From Parvibaculum sp963975745 (GTDB lineage Bacteria > Pseudomonadota > Alphaproteobacteria > Parvibaculales > Parvibaculaceae): a stretch of 64,000 nucleotides of DNA. Below the pieces are notes generated by a model. The model was not told the origin of the DNA. It searched no databases and worked only from the letters and a program-made list of their open reading frames with translations. Location of the stretch: contig NZ_CAXBIB010000002.1 of assembly GCF_963975745.1 (NCBI RefSeq), forward strand, positions 62,001 to 126,000, read 5' to 3'. This document shows, in pieces, positions 1 to 8,321 of this stretch; position 1 is the first letter of the stretch; each line of letters opens with the position of its first letter. The translations under genes and the position numbers were made by a program.

Positions 1-583
1 CATCCGTCAGGTCGCGCATCAGACCGTCCGTCGCAACGATCCATGAACCTTCTGTCACCAGCGGCGCGTAGGCGTTCAACTCGTCCAGGACGTGCTGGTA
101 GGAATGATCGGAATCGAGAACAACCAGAACCGTTTCATTCGGTCCGATTGCCGCCCGCACCTGGCCGATGATTTCCGGTGCCGTCGAAGAGCCCTCAATC
201 AACGTGATGAGATCGGACAATGGATGTTCCTCGATCCGTTTTCGATTGTGAGGCCGAATTTCAATGTCGACAGCAATCACGCGCCCCTTGCCGAGCAGGC
301 GGCAGAGGCTTGCGGAGAAAATCGCCGAACCGCCATGGGCAACACCCGTTTCGACGATCACGTCGGGCTTCAGCGCCGAAACGACCTCCTGATACCGGAT
401 CATGTCCTCCGGCAGCTGGATGATCGGCACGCCAAGCCACGAAAAGCTATAGGAATACTTCTGGTTCCACCCCACCTTCACCCACAGGTCCGAGAGCAGC
501 TTGAAGGCTTCATCGGTGTAGAGGCCGACCTTCTTGCCGTCCGCGTCCAGTGTCTGCGCCTTGGTATCAATGTTGATCTTCAT
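1..583 (-). CDS. CmcI/rhamnosyl O-methyltransferase-type SAM methyltransferase, C-terminus cut by window edge
   Basis: About 194 codons from ATG at 583 run off the left edge. The protein opens MKINIDTKAQTLDADG. It carries a SAM-binding glycine motif, VETGVAHGGSAIF, about 70-85 residues in, and an acidic LVVLDSDHSYQHV motif near residue 155. Both are typical of the cephalosporin hydroxylase (CmcI) family, whose members mostly O-methylate sugars or small molecules. The start follows GGAGAG with about 6 nt spacing. It overlaps the stop of the upstream methyltransferase gene by 17 nt, which suggests translational coupling in one operon. The context of sugar-nucleotide genes argues for glycan methylation. 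The family is fairly sure; the substrate is unknown. Confidence 0.8.
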   Translation of the reverse strand, partial: MKINIDTKAQTLDADGKKVGLYTDEAFKLLSDLWVKVGWNQKYSYSFSWLGVPIIQLPEDMIRYQEVVSALKPDVIVETGVAHGGSAIFSASLCRLLGKGRVIAVDIEIRPHNRKRIEEHPLSDLITLIEGSSTAPEIIGQVRAAIGPNETVLVVLDSDHSYQHVLDELNAYAPLVTEGSWIVATDGLMRDLTD

Positions 584-1766
584 CGGACTCTCCGTCGTCG
601 ATAGGCACAAGACGCGCGGTCAGACCGACTTCACGTGCTGTCACCGCAATTTCATCGAGATAGTTTACATTCATCACGAATATCGTGCCGGGGTTTCGCA
701 GGGCGGACTCCTCGGGCGAAACCACGGGCAAGCCGGAACCCGGCAGGAAATGACCCTGCTTGGCCGGGTTGACGTCCACCACATGATTGATCGTATCGTG
801 GTCCGGGTCGATCAGGATCGAAAAACTGACCCCCTTGGCTCCCGCTCCCCATAGCGCCACCGGCCCCTGCGCAGAGGCCCGCACAAGTGATTGGCGCCAA
901 TGCCGGACGAAATCGTCCCGGACGCGGTCCAGATATTCGTGGTCGGCCGGAATCTCCGCAACAGCCTCATCCGCAGGATGGCCAGCCATGGCCTCGGCCC
1001 AGAGGTACTGACCGCCAAAGACGTGTTCGACCCGCGGCGATTCAAATCCCGCTCGCCGCAGGACCAGGGCCAGCGACGATGCCGTGAAAAGCGAACAGTG
1101 CTCGTAAAAGAAATCCTGCATTGCACGATGGCGAACGATCCAGTCCACACAGGGCGTCTCTATCCAGAGGCGGGCGGGCGAATCCGGACCCAGCGCCTCG
1201 CGAATGGCGACAAGAAATTCGAGCGGATCGGGCACATGCTCGATCGTGTGGCGCGTTACCACGACATTCGGCGCCTGCAGCAGCCGGGATGCTGTCTCGA
1301 CGCCGAAATAAGCGCGATAGATGCGGCTTCCGGCCGGGCCCTCGCCTTCGCGCCCGCGCCAGGCGGGGTCGAAGCCTTCTGCCGCACGCAGGCGACCGTC
1401 CGCAGCCTTCACGATCTCTTCGATGAAACGCCCCTGGCCACAGCCGACCTCGAGATAGCAGATCGGCTCGCCTGCGGGAACCGATGCAACGACATCCCTG
1501 GCGCGCGCCTCCATATGGGCGCGGAAAGCGGGTGAAAAAGTCTGATCGTTCTCGTACTCCTCGTCATAGACGATCAGCGAAGCATCGAAGGCGCGGTTCC
1601 ATGCAAATCCGCAGCTGCGGCAGGCGACAAACTCCAGTGGCGCCCGCGCTGCCGACCGCCCTGCTTCGGGCGTCGAATAGATCCTGTTCATCAGGATCGG
1701 CATTTCGAGCGAACGCGCGAGCTCGGCAGGCGCCGGTTGGTCGCAGACGGGGCATCGATCTCTCAT
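567..1766 (-). CDS. Class I SAM-dependent methyltransferase, sugar C-methyltransferase-like
   Basis: 399 aa with three recognisable parts. An N-terminal zinc-binding segment has cysteine pairs CPVC (residues 5-8) and CRSC (near 49-52). A SAM-binding Rossmann core has YLEVGCGQGRFIEEIV near residue 104. A C-terminal domain carries ALWGAGAKGVSF and VVDVNPAKQGHFLPGSG. This zinc/core/C-terminal layout is that of NDP-hexose C-methyltransferases (TylC3/NovU-like), although many relatives are uncharacterised. It overlaps the epimerase gene upstream by 4 nt and the CmcI-like gene downstream by 17 nt. The 4006-5232 protein shares the architecture and the KQGxFxPGS block, so the two are distant paralogues. 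Confidence 0.85.
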   Translation of the reverse strand: MRDRCPVCDQPAPAELARSLEMPILMNRIYSTPEAGRSAARAPLEFVACRSCGFAWNRAFDASLIVYDEEYENDQTFSPAFRAHMEARARDVVASVPAGEPICYLEVGCGQGRFIEEIVKAADGRLRAAEGFDPAWRGREGEGPAGSRIYRAYFGVETASRLLQAPNVVVTRHTIEHVPDPLEFLVAIREALGPDSPARLWIETPCVDWIVRHRAMQDFFYEHCSLFTASSLALVLRRAGFESPRVEHVFGGQYLWAEAMAGHPADEAVAEIPADHEYLDRVRDDFVRHWRQSLVRASAQGPVALWGAGAKGVSFSILIDPDHDTINHVVDVNPAKQGHFLPGSGLPVVSPEESALRNPGTIFVMNVNYLDEIAVTAREVGLTARLVPIDDGESDEDQH

Positions 1767-2680
1767 TTCTTCACGCCATCTCTTGCCGCCGTGCGCCAGA
1801 ACGACAGCGCCTCATCAAGACCCTGCTCGAGTGAGCGTCCGCCGATGAATCCGACTTCGCCATGAAGCCTCTCGGTGCGCGCGACGATCCGCAGTGGTTC
1901 GCCCGGACGATCCGGAAGGGCCCCAAGTTTCACCAGCTCCGGCCTGCCTGCAAGTCTCCCCAGCTGCTGGGCGATATCTGCGACACGCGACGCGGCGCCG
2001 GTACCGATATTGACGATCCCCTGAACCTCCGACATGGCAAGTGCGGCCAGCGCCGCTCCAGCGTCTCTTACATCCATGAAATCGCGTTCCGCAAGACCGG
2101 CCGAGCAGAGCGCCGGCTCGCCGGCCAGCAAGGCCCGTGCGATCGATGAAACCAGCCGGCCTTGGGCCTCGCCCGGCCCATAAAGAAAAAAGAGTCGCGC
2201 CCATGAAAAGGCGACTTGGCGACCTTCGAAAAATGCAGCCAGCACGCGCCGGCAACTGTCCTTCGACACATCGTAGAGCATGTGCGGCGCTAGCGGGGTC
2301 GCATACTCGTCACAGGGCCCTTCCGCCGGCCAGTCATACTCATAACAAGTGCCGGTGCCGACGAAGCGGCGGACACCCGTGTCGGCCGCAGCACGCGCCA
2401 ACGCCAATGTCGCGGCCACCCAGTCGAGATTGGCCGGATCCGTCCAGAATTTTCCGTGTTCGACGCACCAGGCCAGATGAAGAATGCAATCGGGACGAAT
2501 CTCGCTGACCAGCCCTTGCGCCGCGCCGGGTGCAAGCAGGTCTGCCTGGTGCCATTCAAAGGCACCATCGACGGGTGGCCGCTGGCGGGAGACGGCATGA
2601 GCATCGGCTTGCGCAGCCACGAGCGAGGCGAGCGCCTGGCTGCCGACAAAGCCCGACGCACCGGTCAGGAGAATTCGCAT
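1763..2680 (-). CDS. NAD(P)-dependent epimerase/dehydratase (extended SDR)
   Basis: 305 aa. It begins MRILLTGASGFVGS, the GxxGxxG dinucleotide-binding motif of extended SDRs. The GTGTCYEYDW segment and the catalytic YDVSK (YxxxK) are visible near residues 107-140. Most of the protein matches the sugar-nucleotide epimerase/4-ketoreductase fold. It is the first gene of the 1-2680 minus-strand run and is divergent from the glycosyltransferase at 2824. Since CDP-4-keto-6-deoxyglucose should be made by the neighbouring rfbF/rfbG products, a role as the final ketoreductase or epimerase is attractive, but that is inference. Confidence 0.88.
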   Translation of the reverse strand: MRILLTGASGFVGSQALASLVAAQADAHAVSRQRPPVDGAFEWHQADLLAPGAAQGLVSEIRPDCILHLAWCVEHGKFWTDPANLDWVAATLALARAAADTGVRRFVGTGTCYEYDWPAEGPCDEYATPLAPHMLYDVSKDSCRRVLAAFFEGRQVAFSWARLFFLYGPGEAQGRLVSSIARALLAGEPALCSAGLAERDFMDVRDAGAALAALAMSEVQGIVNIGTGAASRVADIAQQLGRLAGRPELVKLGALPDRPGEPLRIVARTERLHGEVGFIGGRSLEQGLDEALSFWRTAARDGVKK

Positions 2681-2823
2681 GTTTCTCGCTCGTTACATTA
2701 ACCGATCTTCATATGGCATTGGTTTCATTCTTCTATCAGAATTGCCGTTCCCGGCCCAACTGGATAATATGCGGCTGCTTTCGGCGCGCGGCCCATGATG
2801 CCGTTCTCAGGCAAGGAAACGAA
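2681..2823. promoter_or_regulatory. Divergent intergenic region, epimerase / GT2 glycosyltransferase
   Basis: 143 bp lies between two divergent genes and is more AT-rich in its first 70 bases than its surroundings. It should hold promoters for both directions. I could not identify a convincing -35/-10 pair or operator by eye. An upstream ATG at 2713 would extend the glycosyltransferase by 37 residues into this region. Confidence 0.4.
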
Positions 2824-4002
2824 TTGGCAAACGACAGGACAGGCGCCGACGGCCCCAGAATAACGGTGGTCATCCCCACGCGCGAGCGCGCCGACGTCTT
2901 TGCGAGCGCGCTCAAGACCGTCACCGTTCAGGACTACGGCAATCTCGACATTCTCGTAAGCGACAATTTCAGTGGCGATGCGACGGCGGAGATCGCCCAA
3001 AGCACGGGGGACTCCCGCGTCCGCTATCTCAACACCGGCCGACGGCTCAGCATGTCGCACAACTGGGAATTTGCCTTGTCACACATCGCGGACGGATGGG
3101 TGACGATTGTCGGCGACGACGACGGATTGCTGCCGGGGTCGCTTCAGAAAGTGGCGGCGCTCATCCGCTCGACGGGCACGCTTGCGCTGCAGTCCGCCAC
3201 GTGCCGCTATCGATGGCCCGGGAACAAGGGTCGACGATATGGGCGTATCCGGATCCCGATGAAAACGGGCCATGAAACGCGCGACAGCAGGAGCTGGATG
3301 TCGAAGGTCCTGCGGGCTCGCGCCTCCTATGCCGAACTGCCGATGCTCTATACCGGCGGGTTCACGAGCATGTCAGTACTCAACGAGATCAAACAGAAAT
3401 CGGGCGCCTTCTACGGATCGCGAATTCCCGACGTCTATTCGGCATTTGCGACCGCAAGCCTTGTTCCCAGTTATGTCTATTCCCATACGCCCTTCGCCAT
3501 CGGCGGAATTTCGCGCCACAGCATCGGCATCGACCAGTTCGCGGGCGGCAAGAAAGCCGCCGAATCGCCATCGCAGAAGTTCCAGCTTGAGGAAAACATC
3601 GCCTTTCACAAGGACATCCCGATGGCGACCGATGGTGGGCTTCCCAAATCCCTGCAGGCGGTCGTTTTCGAGTCCTATTTGCAGACGGCGCATTTGCGGC
3701 CCGAGGGCTGCACAGAGCCTTTTGCGCGGCAGATCGAACTCGCCCTGGCGACGTCGCCGCGCGGCGATACGGAAATCGAACAGTGGGCGGCGAGCTTTGC
3801 CCGGATGCATGGTCTCGACTATTCGCGGATCAGGTTCAGGGCGACACTTCGGCGTATTGAACAGAAAATTCTCGATGCACCGCGAAATTTCGAGCGCCGC
3901 ATCAACCGGCGCACCATCGGCTCGCCGCAACTCCCGATCGAAAACGTCTATGAGGCAAGTCTTGCCGCGGCAGCGGTTCTTGATCGCGCGAAAAAGAACT
4001 AG
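2824..4002 (+). CDS. Family 2 glycosyltransferase
   Basis: 392 aa from the proposed TTG start. The GT-A fold is shown by ITVVIPTRERADVF close to the N-terminus, LDILVSDNFSGDAT, and the metal-binding acidic motif VTIVGDDDGLLPGS about 100 residues in. No transmembrane helix is obvious, so it is probably cytosolic or peripheral. I chose TTG at 2824 because AAGGA lies 6 nt upstream and the GT2 domain starts a few residues later. ATG at 2713 is in frame but adds a tail that does not resemble the family. The gene is convergent with the methyltransferase that ends at 4006. It probably transfers the sugar made by the neighbouring CDP-sugar genes. Confidence 0.85.
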   Translation: MANDRTGADGPRITVVIPTRERADVFASALKTVTVQDYGNLDILVSDNFSGDATAEIAQSTGDSRVRYLNTGRRLSMSHNWEFALSHIADGWVTIVGDDDGLLPGSLQKVAALIRSTGTLALQSATCRYRWPGNKGRRYGRIRIPMKTGHETRDSRSWMSKVLRARASYAELPMLYTGGFTSMSVLNEIKQKSGAFYGSRIPDVYSAFATASLVPSYVYSHTPFAIGGISRHSIGIDQFAGGKKAAESPSQKFQLEENIAFHKDIPMATDGGLPKSLQAVVFESYLQTAHLRPEGCTEPFARQIELALATSPRGDTEIEQWAASFARMHGLDYSRIRFRATLRRIEQKILDAPRNFERRINRRTIGSPQLPIENVYEASLAAAAVLDRAKKN

Positions 4003-4005
4003 GCG

Positions 4006-5232
4006 TCAGTCAATTCTCAATTGGGGAACGGCGGTCACGAACTTCGCATTCCAGTCGCGGACATAGGCGAGCTGGGCCACGACCTCGGCCTTGATATTCC
4101 ATGGCAGGATCAACACGATGTCCGGTCGATCCGCCTTCAGATGCGCTTCATCGACGATCGGAATGCGGCTGCCGGGCATGAATTTGCCTTGCTTGGCCGC
4201 AGCCCTGTCGACGACATAAGGAACGAGGTCGGGGCGAATGCCGGCGAAATTCATCAGCGTGTTGCCTTTTGCCGCCGCGCCATAGGCGCCGACTTTCAGG
4301 CCCTTGCGCCTGGCGTCGATCAGAAATTCGACCAGATCGTCCTTGACCTTTTCGGCGTGACGCTGGAAATCGCTGTAGAAAGCAATTCCCGTCATTCCGG
4401 CTTCAGCCTCGCGCGCCATGAGCGCCGGGACGCGTGGCGATGCCGCATGCTTGCCGGTGTCGGCCCGTTGCGCATAGACGCGCAAGCTGCCGCCATGCGT
4501 CGAAATCTCTTCGACATCGAAACAGCGAAGGCCGTTCGCCTCGAAAATGCGGGATACGGCAGTCAGCGAAAGATACGAATAGTGCTCATGATAGATCGTG
4601 TCGAACTGGTTTTCCTGTACCAACCGCAGCAGATGCGGAAATTCGAAGGTCGCCACACCGGACGGATTGAGCAGGATCGCAAACCCGGCCACGAAATCGT
4701 TGATATCGGGGACATGCGCCAGCACGTTGTTGGCGGCCGTCAGATCGGCGCCGCGGCCTGCGGCCGCCAATTCCCGCGCCAGATCGACTCCGAAGAAACG
4801 CTCGTCGATTTCGATCCCCTTTTCGCGCGCCGCCGCTGCCGTGCTTGCCGTCGGCTCGACGCCATAGCAGGGGATGCCAAGCGCCTTCACGTATTGAAGC
4901 AGATAGCCGTCATTCGCCGCGACCTCGACGACCATGCTGCCGGCGGTCAGATGGAAGCGGGCGACCATCGCTTCGACATAGGCCCTCGCATGTGCCAGCC
5001 AGCTTGTCGACGTCGAGCTGAAATAGGCATACTCCGCCGAGAACAACTCCTCGCGGCCCGCGTGATCCTCTGTCTGAACCAGCCAGCAGCTGCTGCAAAC
5101 CAGAACGCGCAGCGGATACCAGATTTCAGGTCCGTTCAGAGCCTCACGGGTCAGATAGGCGTTGGATGGTGGCGCCGCCCCAAGATCAATGAAGGGCAAG
5201 GCGAGCGGCACTCCGCAATGACGACATTTCAC
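4006..5232 (-). CDS. Sugar C-methyltransferase-like SAM methyltransferase
   Basis: 408 aa. An N-terminal zinc-binding region has CRHC at residues 3-6 and a second CSSC pair near 46-49. The core SAM motif is VVEVAANDGYLLQYVKALG at about residue 104. The motif YHEHYSYLS (about residue 220) and the C-terminal domain with VGAYGAAAKGNTLMNF and KQGKFMPGSRIP are hallmarks of NDP-hexose 3-C/5-C-methyltransferases. The gene overlaps the 3,5-epimerase-like gene upstream by 4 nt. In the context of rfbF/rfbG it most likely adds a methyl branch to a CDP-4-keto-6-deoxyhexose. The acceptor carbon cannot be read from the sequence. Confidence 0.88.
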   Translation of the reverse strand: MKCRHCGVPLALPFIDLGAAPPSNAYLTREALNGPEIWYPLRVLVCSSCWLVQTEDHAGREELFSAEYAYFSSTSTSWLAHARAYVEAMVARFHLTAGSMVVEVAANDGYLLQYVKALGIPCYGVEPTASTAAAAREKGIEIDERFFGVDLARELAAAGRGADLTAANNVLAHVPDINDFVAGFAILLNPSGVATFEFPHLLRLVQENQFDTIYHEHYSYLSLTAVSRIFEANGLRCFDVEEISTHGGSLRVYAQRADTGKHAASPRVPALMAREAEAGMTGIAFYSDFQRHAEKVKDDLVEFLIDARRKGLKVGAYGAAAKGNTLMNFAGIRPDLVPYVVDRAAAKQGKFMPGSRIPIVDEAHLKADRPDIVLILPWNIKAEVVAQLAYVRDWNAKFVTAVPQLRID

Positions 5233-5786
5233 CGTTTGCCCTCCCGGTCATTCAGAAGCGGATGGCTACGATCCCGATCCGACATTTCGGTGATTTCCAT
5301 CGGCCAGATGATCGACAGTGCAGGATCGTCCGGACGGACTCCGCCTTCGGCCGCCGCTACATAGGGCGCGGAGTGGAAATACAACATCTCGACATCATCG
5401 GACAGGGCCTGAAATCCATGCGCGCAACCCGGCGGGATCAGCAGGCTGGTGTCGTTTGCTTCCGACAGGACTTCGCCGTGCCAGCGACCATAAGTCGATG
5501 AGTCCGGGCGCAGATCGACGGCAACATCGAAGACCTCTCCCCGGAGACAGGTCACAAGTTTTGCCTCTTCGTGGGGTGCGTGCTGAAAATGCATGCCGCG
5601 CACGGTGCCCTTGCGACGTGTCAGTGTCCGGTTGATCTGGGCGATGTTCCATGACCAGCCCGCAGTCGCCAGTTCATCGCTGCAGAAAAGACGTTCGAGC
5701 CAGCCACGCTGGTCGCCCACGCGCTTTCGCCGGATGCAGTGGACTCCGGCCAACGCCGTCGGGGAAACGACAAACCGATCTGTCAT
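5229..5786 (-). CDS. dTDP-4-dehydrorhamnose 3,5-epimerase family protein (RmlC-like cupin)
   Basis: 185 aa, the usual RmlC length. Cupin landmarks include RGWLERLFCSDEL, RGMHFQHAPHEEAKLVTC with the active-site His region, and LLIPPGCAHGFQAL. It shares 4-nt overlaps with the methyltransferase downstream and with rfbG upstream, so it is co-translated with a CDP-glucose pathway rather than an rmlABD set. It therefore probably epimerises a CDP-4-keto-6-deoxy sugar at C3 and/or C5 before or after C-methylation. The substrate assignment is inferred from context. Confidence 0.85.
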   Translation of the reverse strand: MTDRFVVSPTALAGVHCIRRKRVGDQRGWLERLFCSDELATAGWSWNIAQINRTLTRRKGTVRGMHFQHAPHEEAKLVTCLRGEVFDVAVDLRPDSSTYGRWHGEVLSEANDTSLLIPPGCAHGFQALSDDVEMLYFHSAPYVAAAEGGVRPDDPALSIIWPMEITEMSDRDRSHPLLNDREGKR

Positions 5787-6871
5787 TGCACCCCCTCACC
5801 GCTGTATCGTTTCTCATACGCAGCGATCTGGGCCAGCGTGAACGCCTGCATGTCGTCGTCGCGGTTGAGCGCACGGTACCAGTCGGCCAGCCATTCGACA
5901 CCTGTCAGCCCGGGCAGGCGATCATGCCACCCGAGCACGGTCCGGGCGCGGCTCGAGTCGATCTCGAGCATCGTCATTTCATGCGGGCCAGTCATGTTGG
6001 CGGGCTTCCAGTGCGTATCCGCGCCCAGCGCAGCCTGAACGGCTTCGGCCAGCGCGGCCACCGTGACCGCCTGTGCGTCGGGCGCCGGGCCGAAGTTCAA
6101 CGCGGCCGGAAGCGGCATATCGTCGGACATGCCGCGCACAAAGGCAAAATAGCCGCTCAGGCAGTCGAGCACGTGCTGCCAGGGCCGCGCCGCGGCCGGA
6201 TTGCGCAATACCAGCGGCTTGCCGGCCTGCAAGGCGCGCCAGATGTCGGGCACGAGCCGGTCCTCCGAAAAGTCGCCACCGCCGATCACATTGCCGCCGC
6301 GGGCCGTCGCCACGCGAACGCCTCTCTCCGCCATGAACGAGCGGGCATAACTCGACACAACAATCTCGGTTGCCGCCTTGGATGCCGAATAGGGGTCGTA
6401 TCCGCCCAGCGGGGCATCCTCAACAAAGGCGATCCCCTGTTCGGCGTTTTCGTAGACCTTGTCGGTCGTTACCACCAGCACGGTCCGCAACGCCTCCACG
6501 TCACGCAGCGCGTCAAGGAGATGGACGGTCCCCATCACATTGGCGGCAAATGTCTCGACCGGTTCCGCGTAGGATCTCCGGACTAGCGGCTGCGCCGCCA
6601 TGTGAATGACGATCTGCGGATCGGCCTCGTGAATCGCCTTGCGCAGCGTATCGGCGTCGCGGAGATCGACGATGCGTGAAACAAGATGTTCTTCGACACG
6701 AGCCAGGGTGAAGAGATTGGGATCGGTTTCAGGGGCCAGCGAAATGCCGGTCACATCGGCACCGAGACGCGACAACCAGAGTGCTGCCCACGATCCCTTG
6801 AAGCCGCTGTGCCCTGTCAGTAGCACCCGCTTGCCGCGCCAGAATGTCCTGTCGAGACCATCGATCGGCAA
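5783..6871 (-). CDS. rfbG: CDP-glucose 4,6-dehydratase
   Basis: 362 aa. It converts CDP-glucose to CDP-4-keto-6-deoxyglucose using bound NAD. The N-terminus has FWRGKRVLLTGHSGFKGSW, the NAD-binding GxxGxxG in the form typical of this enzyme, followed by LWLSRLGADVTG. The catalytic segment VVTTDKVYEN and the YSASKAATE (YxxxK) motif are present. The C-terminal GGNVIGGGDFSEDRLVPDIWRA block also matches RfbG. It lies 2 nt from rfbF and overlaps the epimerase gene by 4 nt. Confidence 0.95.
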   Translation of the reverse strand: MPIDGLDRTFWRGKRVLLTGHSGFKGSWAALWLSRLGADVTGISLAPETDPNLFTLARVEEHLVSRIVDLRDADTLRKAIHEADPQIVIHMAAQPLVRRSYAEPVETFAANVMGTVHLLDALRDVEALRTVLVVTTDKVYENAEQGIAFVEDAPLGGYDPYSASKAATEIVVSSYARSFMAERGVRVATARGGNVIGGGDFSEDRLVPDIWRALQAGKPLVLRNPAAARPWQHVLDCLSGYFAFVRGMSDDMPLPAALNFGPAPDAQAVTVAALAEAVQAALGADTHWKPANMTGPHEMTMLEIDSSRARTVLGWHDRLPGLTGVEWLADWYRALNRDDDMQAFTLAQIAAYEKRYSGEGVQ

Positions 6872-6873
6872 AT

Positions 6874-7653
6874 CTAGTCCCTCCAGACCTTCCAGGGTGC
6901 ATGGCCGGTTGCCCAGAGTTCTTCCAGATGGTTTTTCTCACGCAGCGTATCCATGGGCTGCCAGAACCCGCCATGCCGGAAGCTCATCAATTCGCCGTCG
7001 CGCGCAAGGCCCGTCAGGGGCTCACCCTCGAATGGCGTCTCGTCGGCCGCAATGCGGTCGAGAACCGACGGTTCAAGCGCAAAAAAGCCGCCATTAATCC
7101 ATGCATTGTCGCCTGGTGGCTTCTCGATGAAGCGCCGGACGATATCGCCTTCGAGTTCCAGCGCGCCATAGCGGCCCGGCGGCACGACGCTGGTCAGCGT
7201 GGCCGCCTTGCCATGGGATTTGTGAAAGGCAAGCAAAGCTCCAATGTCGACATTGGCGACACCGTCGCCATAGGTCATGAAAAAGGTCTCACCGGGATCG
7301 AGATAGCTCCGCACGCGTTTGACGCGACCGCCCGTCATCGTGTCGGCGCCGGTATCGACCAGCGTCACGCGCCAGGGTTCGCGCGCTTTCTGATGGAATT
7401 CGATCGCGCCTGTTGCCGCATCGATCGTGACATCGGATGAATGCAGGACATAGTTGGCAAAGTATTCCTTGATCATGTAGCCGCGATAGCCGACGCAGAT
7501 CACGAAATCGGTGAACCCGAAATGGGTGTAGATTTTCATGATGTGCCAGAGGATCGGCCGCCCGCCGATTTCAATCATCGGCTTCGGACGCAACTGGCTC
7601 TCTTCCGAGATGCGCGTGCCGAGACCGCCCGCCAGTATCACAACCTTGGTCAT
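6874..7653 (-). CDS. rfbF: Glucose-1-phosphate cytidylyltransferase
   Basis: 259 aa, the normal family length. It makes CDP-glucose from CTP and glucose-1-phosphate, the committed step to CDP-6-deoxy sugars. The nucleotidyltransferase signature VVILAGGLGTRISEESQLRPKPM starts at residue 4. MIEIGGRPILWHIMKIY and FMTYGDGVANVDI, with the metal-binding Asp, follow. It is first in the rfbF-rfbG-epimerase-methyltransferase run and lies 19 nt downstream of gmk, so it may be partly expressed by read-through from the fab operon. Confidence 0.95.
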   Translation of the reverse strand: MTKVVILAGGLGTRISEESQLRPKPMIEIGGRPILWHIMKIYTHFGFTDFVICVGYRGYMIKEYFANYVLHSSDVTIDAATGAIEFHQKAREPWRVTLVDTGADTMTGGRVKRVRSYLDPGETFFMTYGDGVANVDIGALLAFHKSHGKAATLTSVVPPGRYGALELEGDIVRRFIEKPPGDNAWINGGFFALEPSVLDRIAADETPFEGEPLTGLARDGELMSFRHGGFWQPMDTLREKNHLEELWATGHAPWKVWRD

Positions 7654-7672
7654 TCTCTCCCCCCGCCGCCGC

Positions 7673-8311
7673 TCACAGCGCCTCGCGAAGCTGCTTCACG
7701 AAATTGGACAGGCCGGTCAGGCGGCGGCGCTTCAGCCGCTCGGCCCGCAGGATCGCCAGCAAGGCGGCAAAGGCCCGGTCCGCATCGTCATTGACGATGA
7801 TGTACTCATATTCCTGATAATGACTTATCTCGTCCGACGCTTTTTCCATGCGCGCAGCCACGACATCGGCCGGATCCTGCGCCCGGCGCTCAAGTCGCTT
7901 TTCGAGCTCCTGCGCCGACGGGGGCAGGATGAAGACCTTGACCAGATCTTCCGGCGCGCTCTCGTCCAGCTGCTGGGTTCCCTGCCAGTCGATGTCGAAC
8001 AGAATATCGCGTCCGTGGGACAACGCCTCTTCGACCGGCTTTCTCGGCGTGCCGTAATAATTGCCGAAGACCTTCGCGCTCTCGAGGAACTCGCCCTTGT
8101 TGCGCATGATGCCGAAATCTTCGGTACTCAGGAAAAAATAGTCCTTTCCATCCACCTCGCCCGGGCGCGGCTTGCGCGTGGTTGCCGACACGGACATGTC
8201 GATTTCCCGGTCGGCATCGAGCAGCCGGCGCGACAGCGTCGTCTTGCCGGCGCCGGATGGCGAGGAGAGGACCAGCATCAGGCCGCGGCGATGAATGTCG
8301 GTGTCGGTCAT
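7673..8311 (-). CDS. gmk: Guanylate kinase
   Basis: 212 aa cytosolic enzyme that phosphorylates GMP to GDP with ATP. The P-loop LVLSSPSGAGKTTLSRRLL is near residues 13-31, and the GMP-binding region SVSATTRKPRPGEVDGKDYFFLS follows. ILFDIDWQGTQQL is the family Walker-B-like segment. It ends the fabD-to-gmk run, 10 nt after the yicC homologue, an arrangement common in Alphaproteobacteria. Confidence 0.96.
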   Translation of the reverse strand: MTDTDIHRRGLMLVLSSPSGAGKTTLSRRLLDADREIDMSVSATTRKPRPGEVDGKDYFFLSTEDFGIMRNKGEFLESAKVFGNYYGTPRKPVEEALSHGRDILFDIDWQGTQQLDESAPEDLVKVFILPPSAQELEKRLERRAQDPADVVAARMEKASDEISHYQEYEYIIVNDDADRAFAALLAILRAERLKRRRLTGLSNFVKQLREAL

Positions 8312-8321
8312 GGCAGGCCCA

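Noticed and set aside
2530..2823. Upstream extension of the GT2 gene to 2530
   Set aside because: It would overlap the divergent epimerase gene and encodes Arg/His-rich sequence unlike the family. TTG at 2824 has a good AAGGA site.
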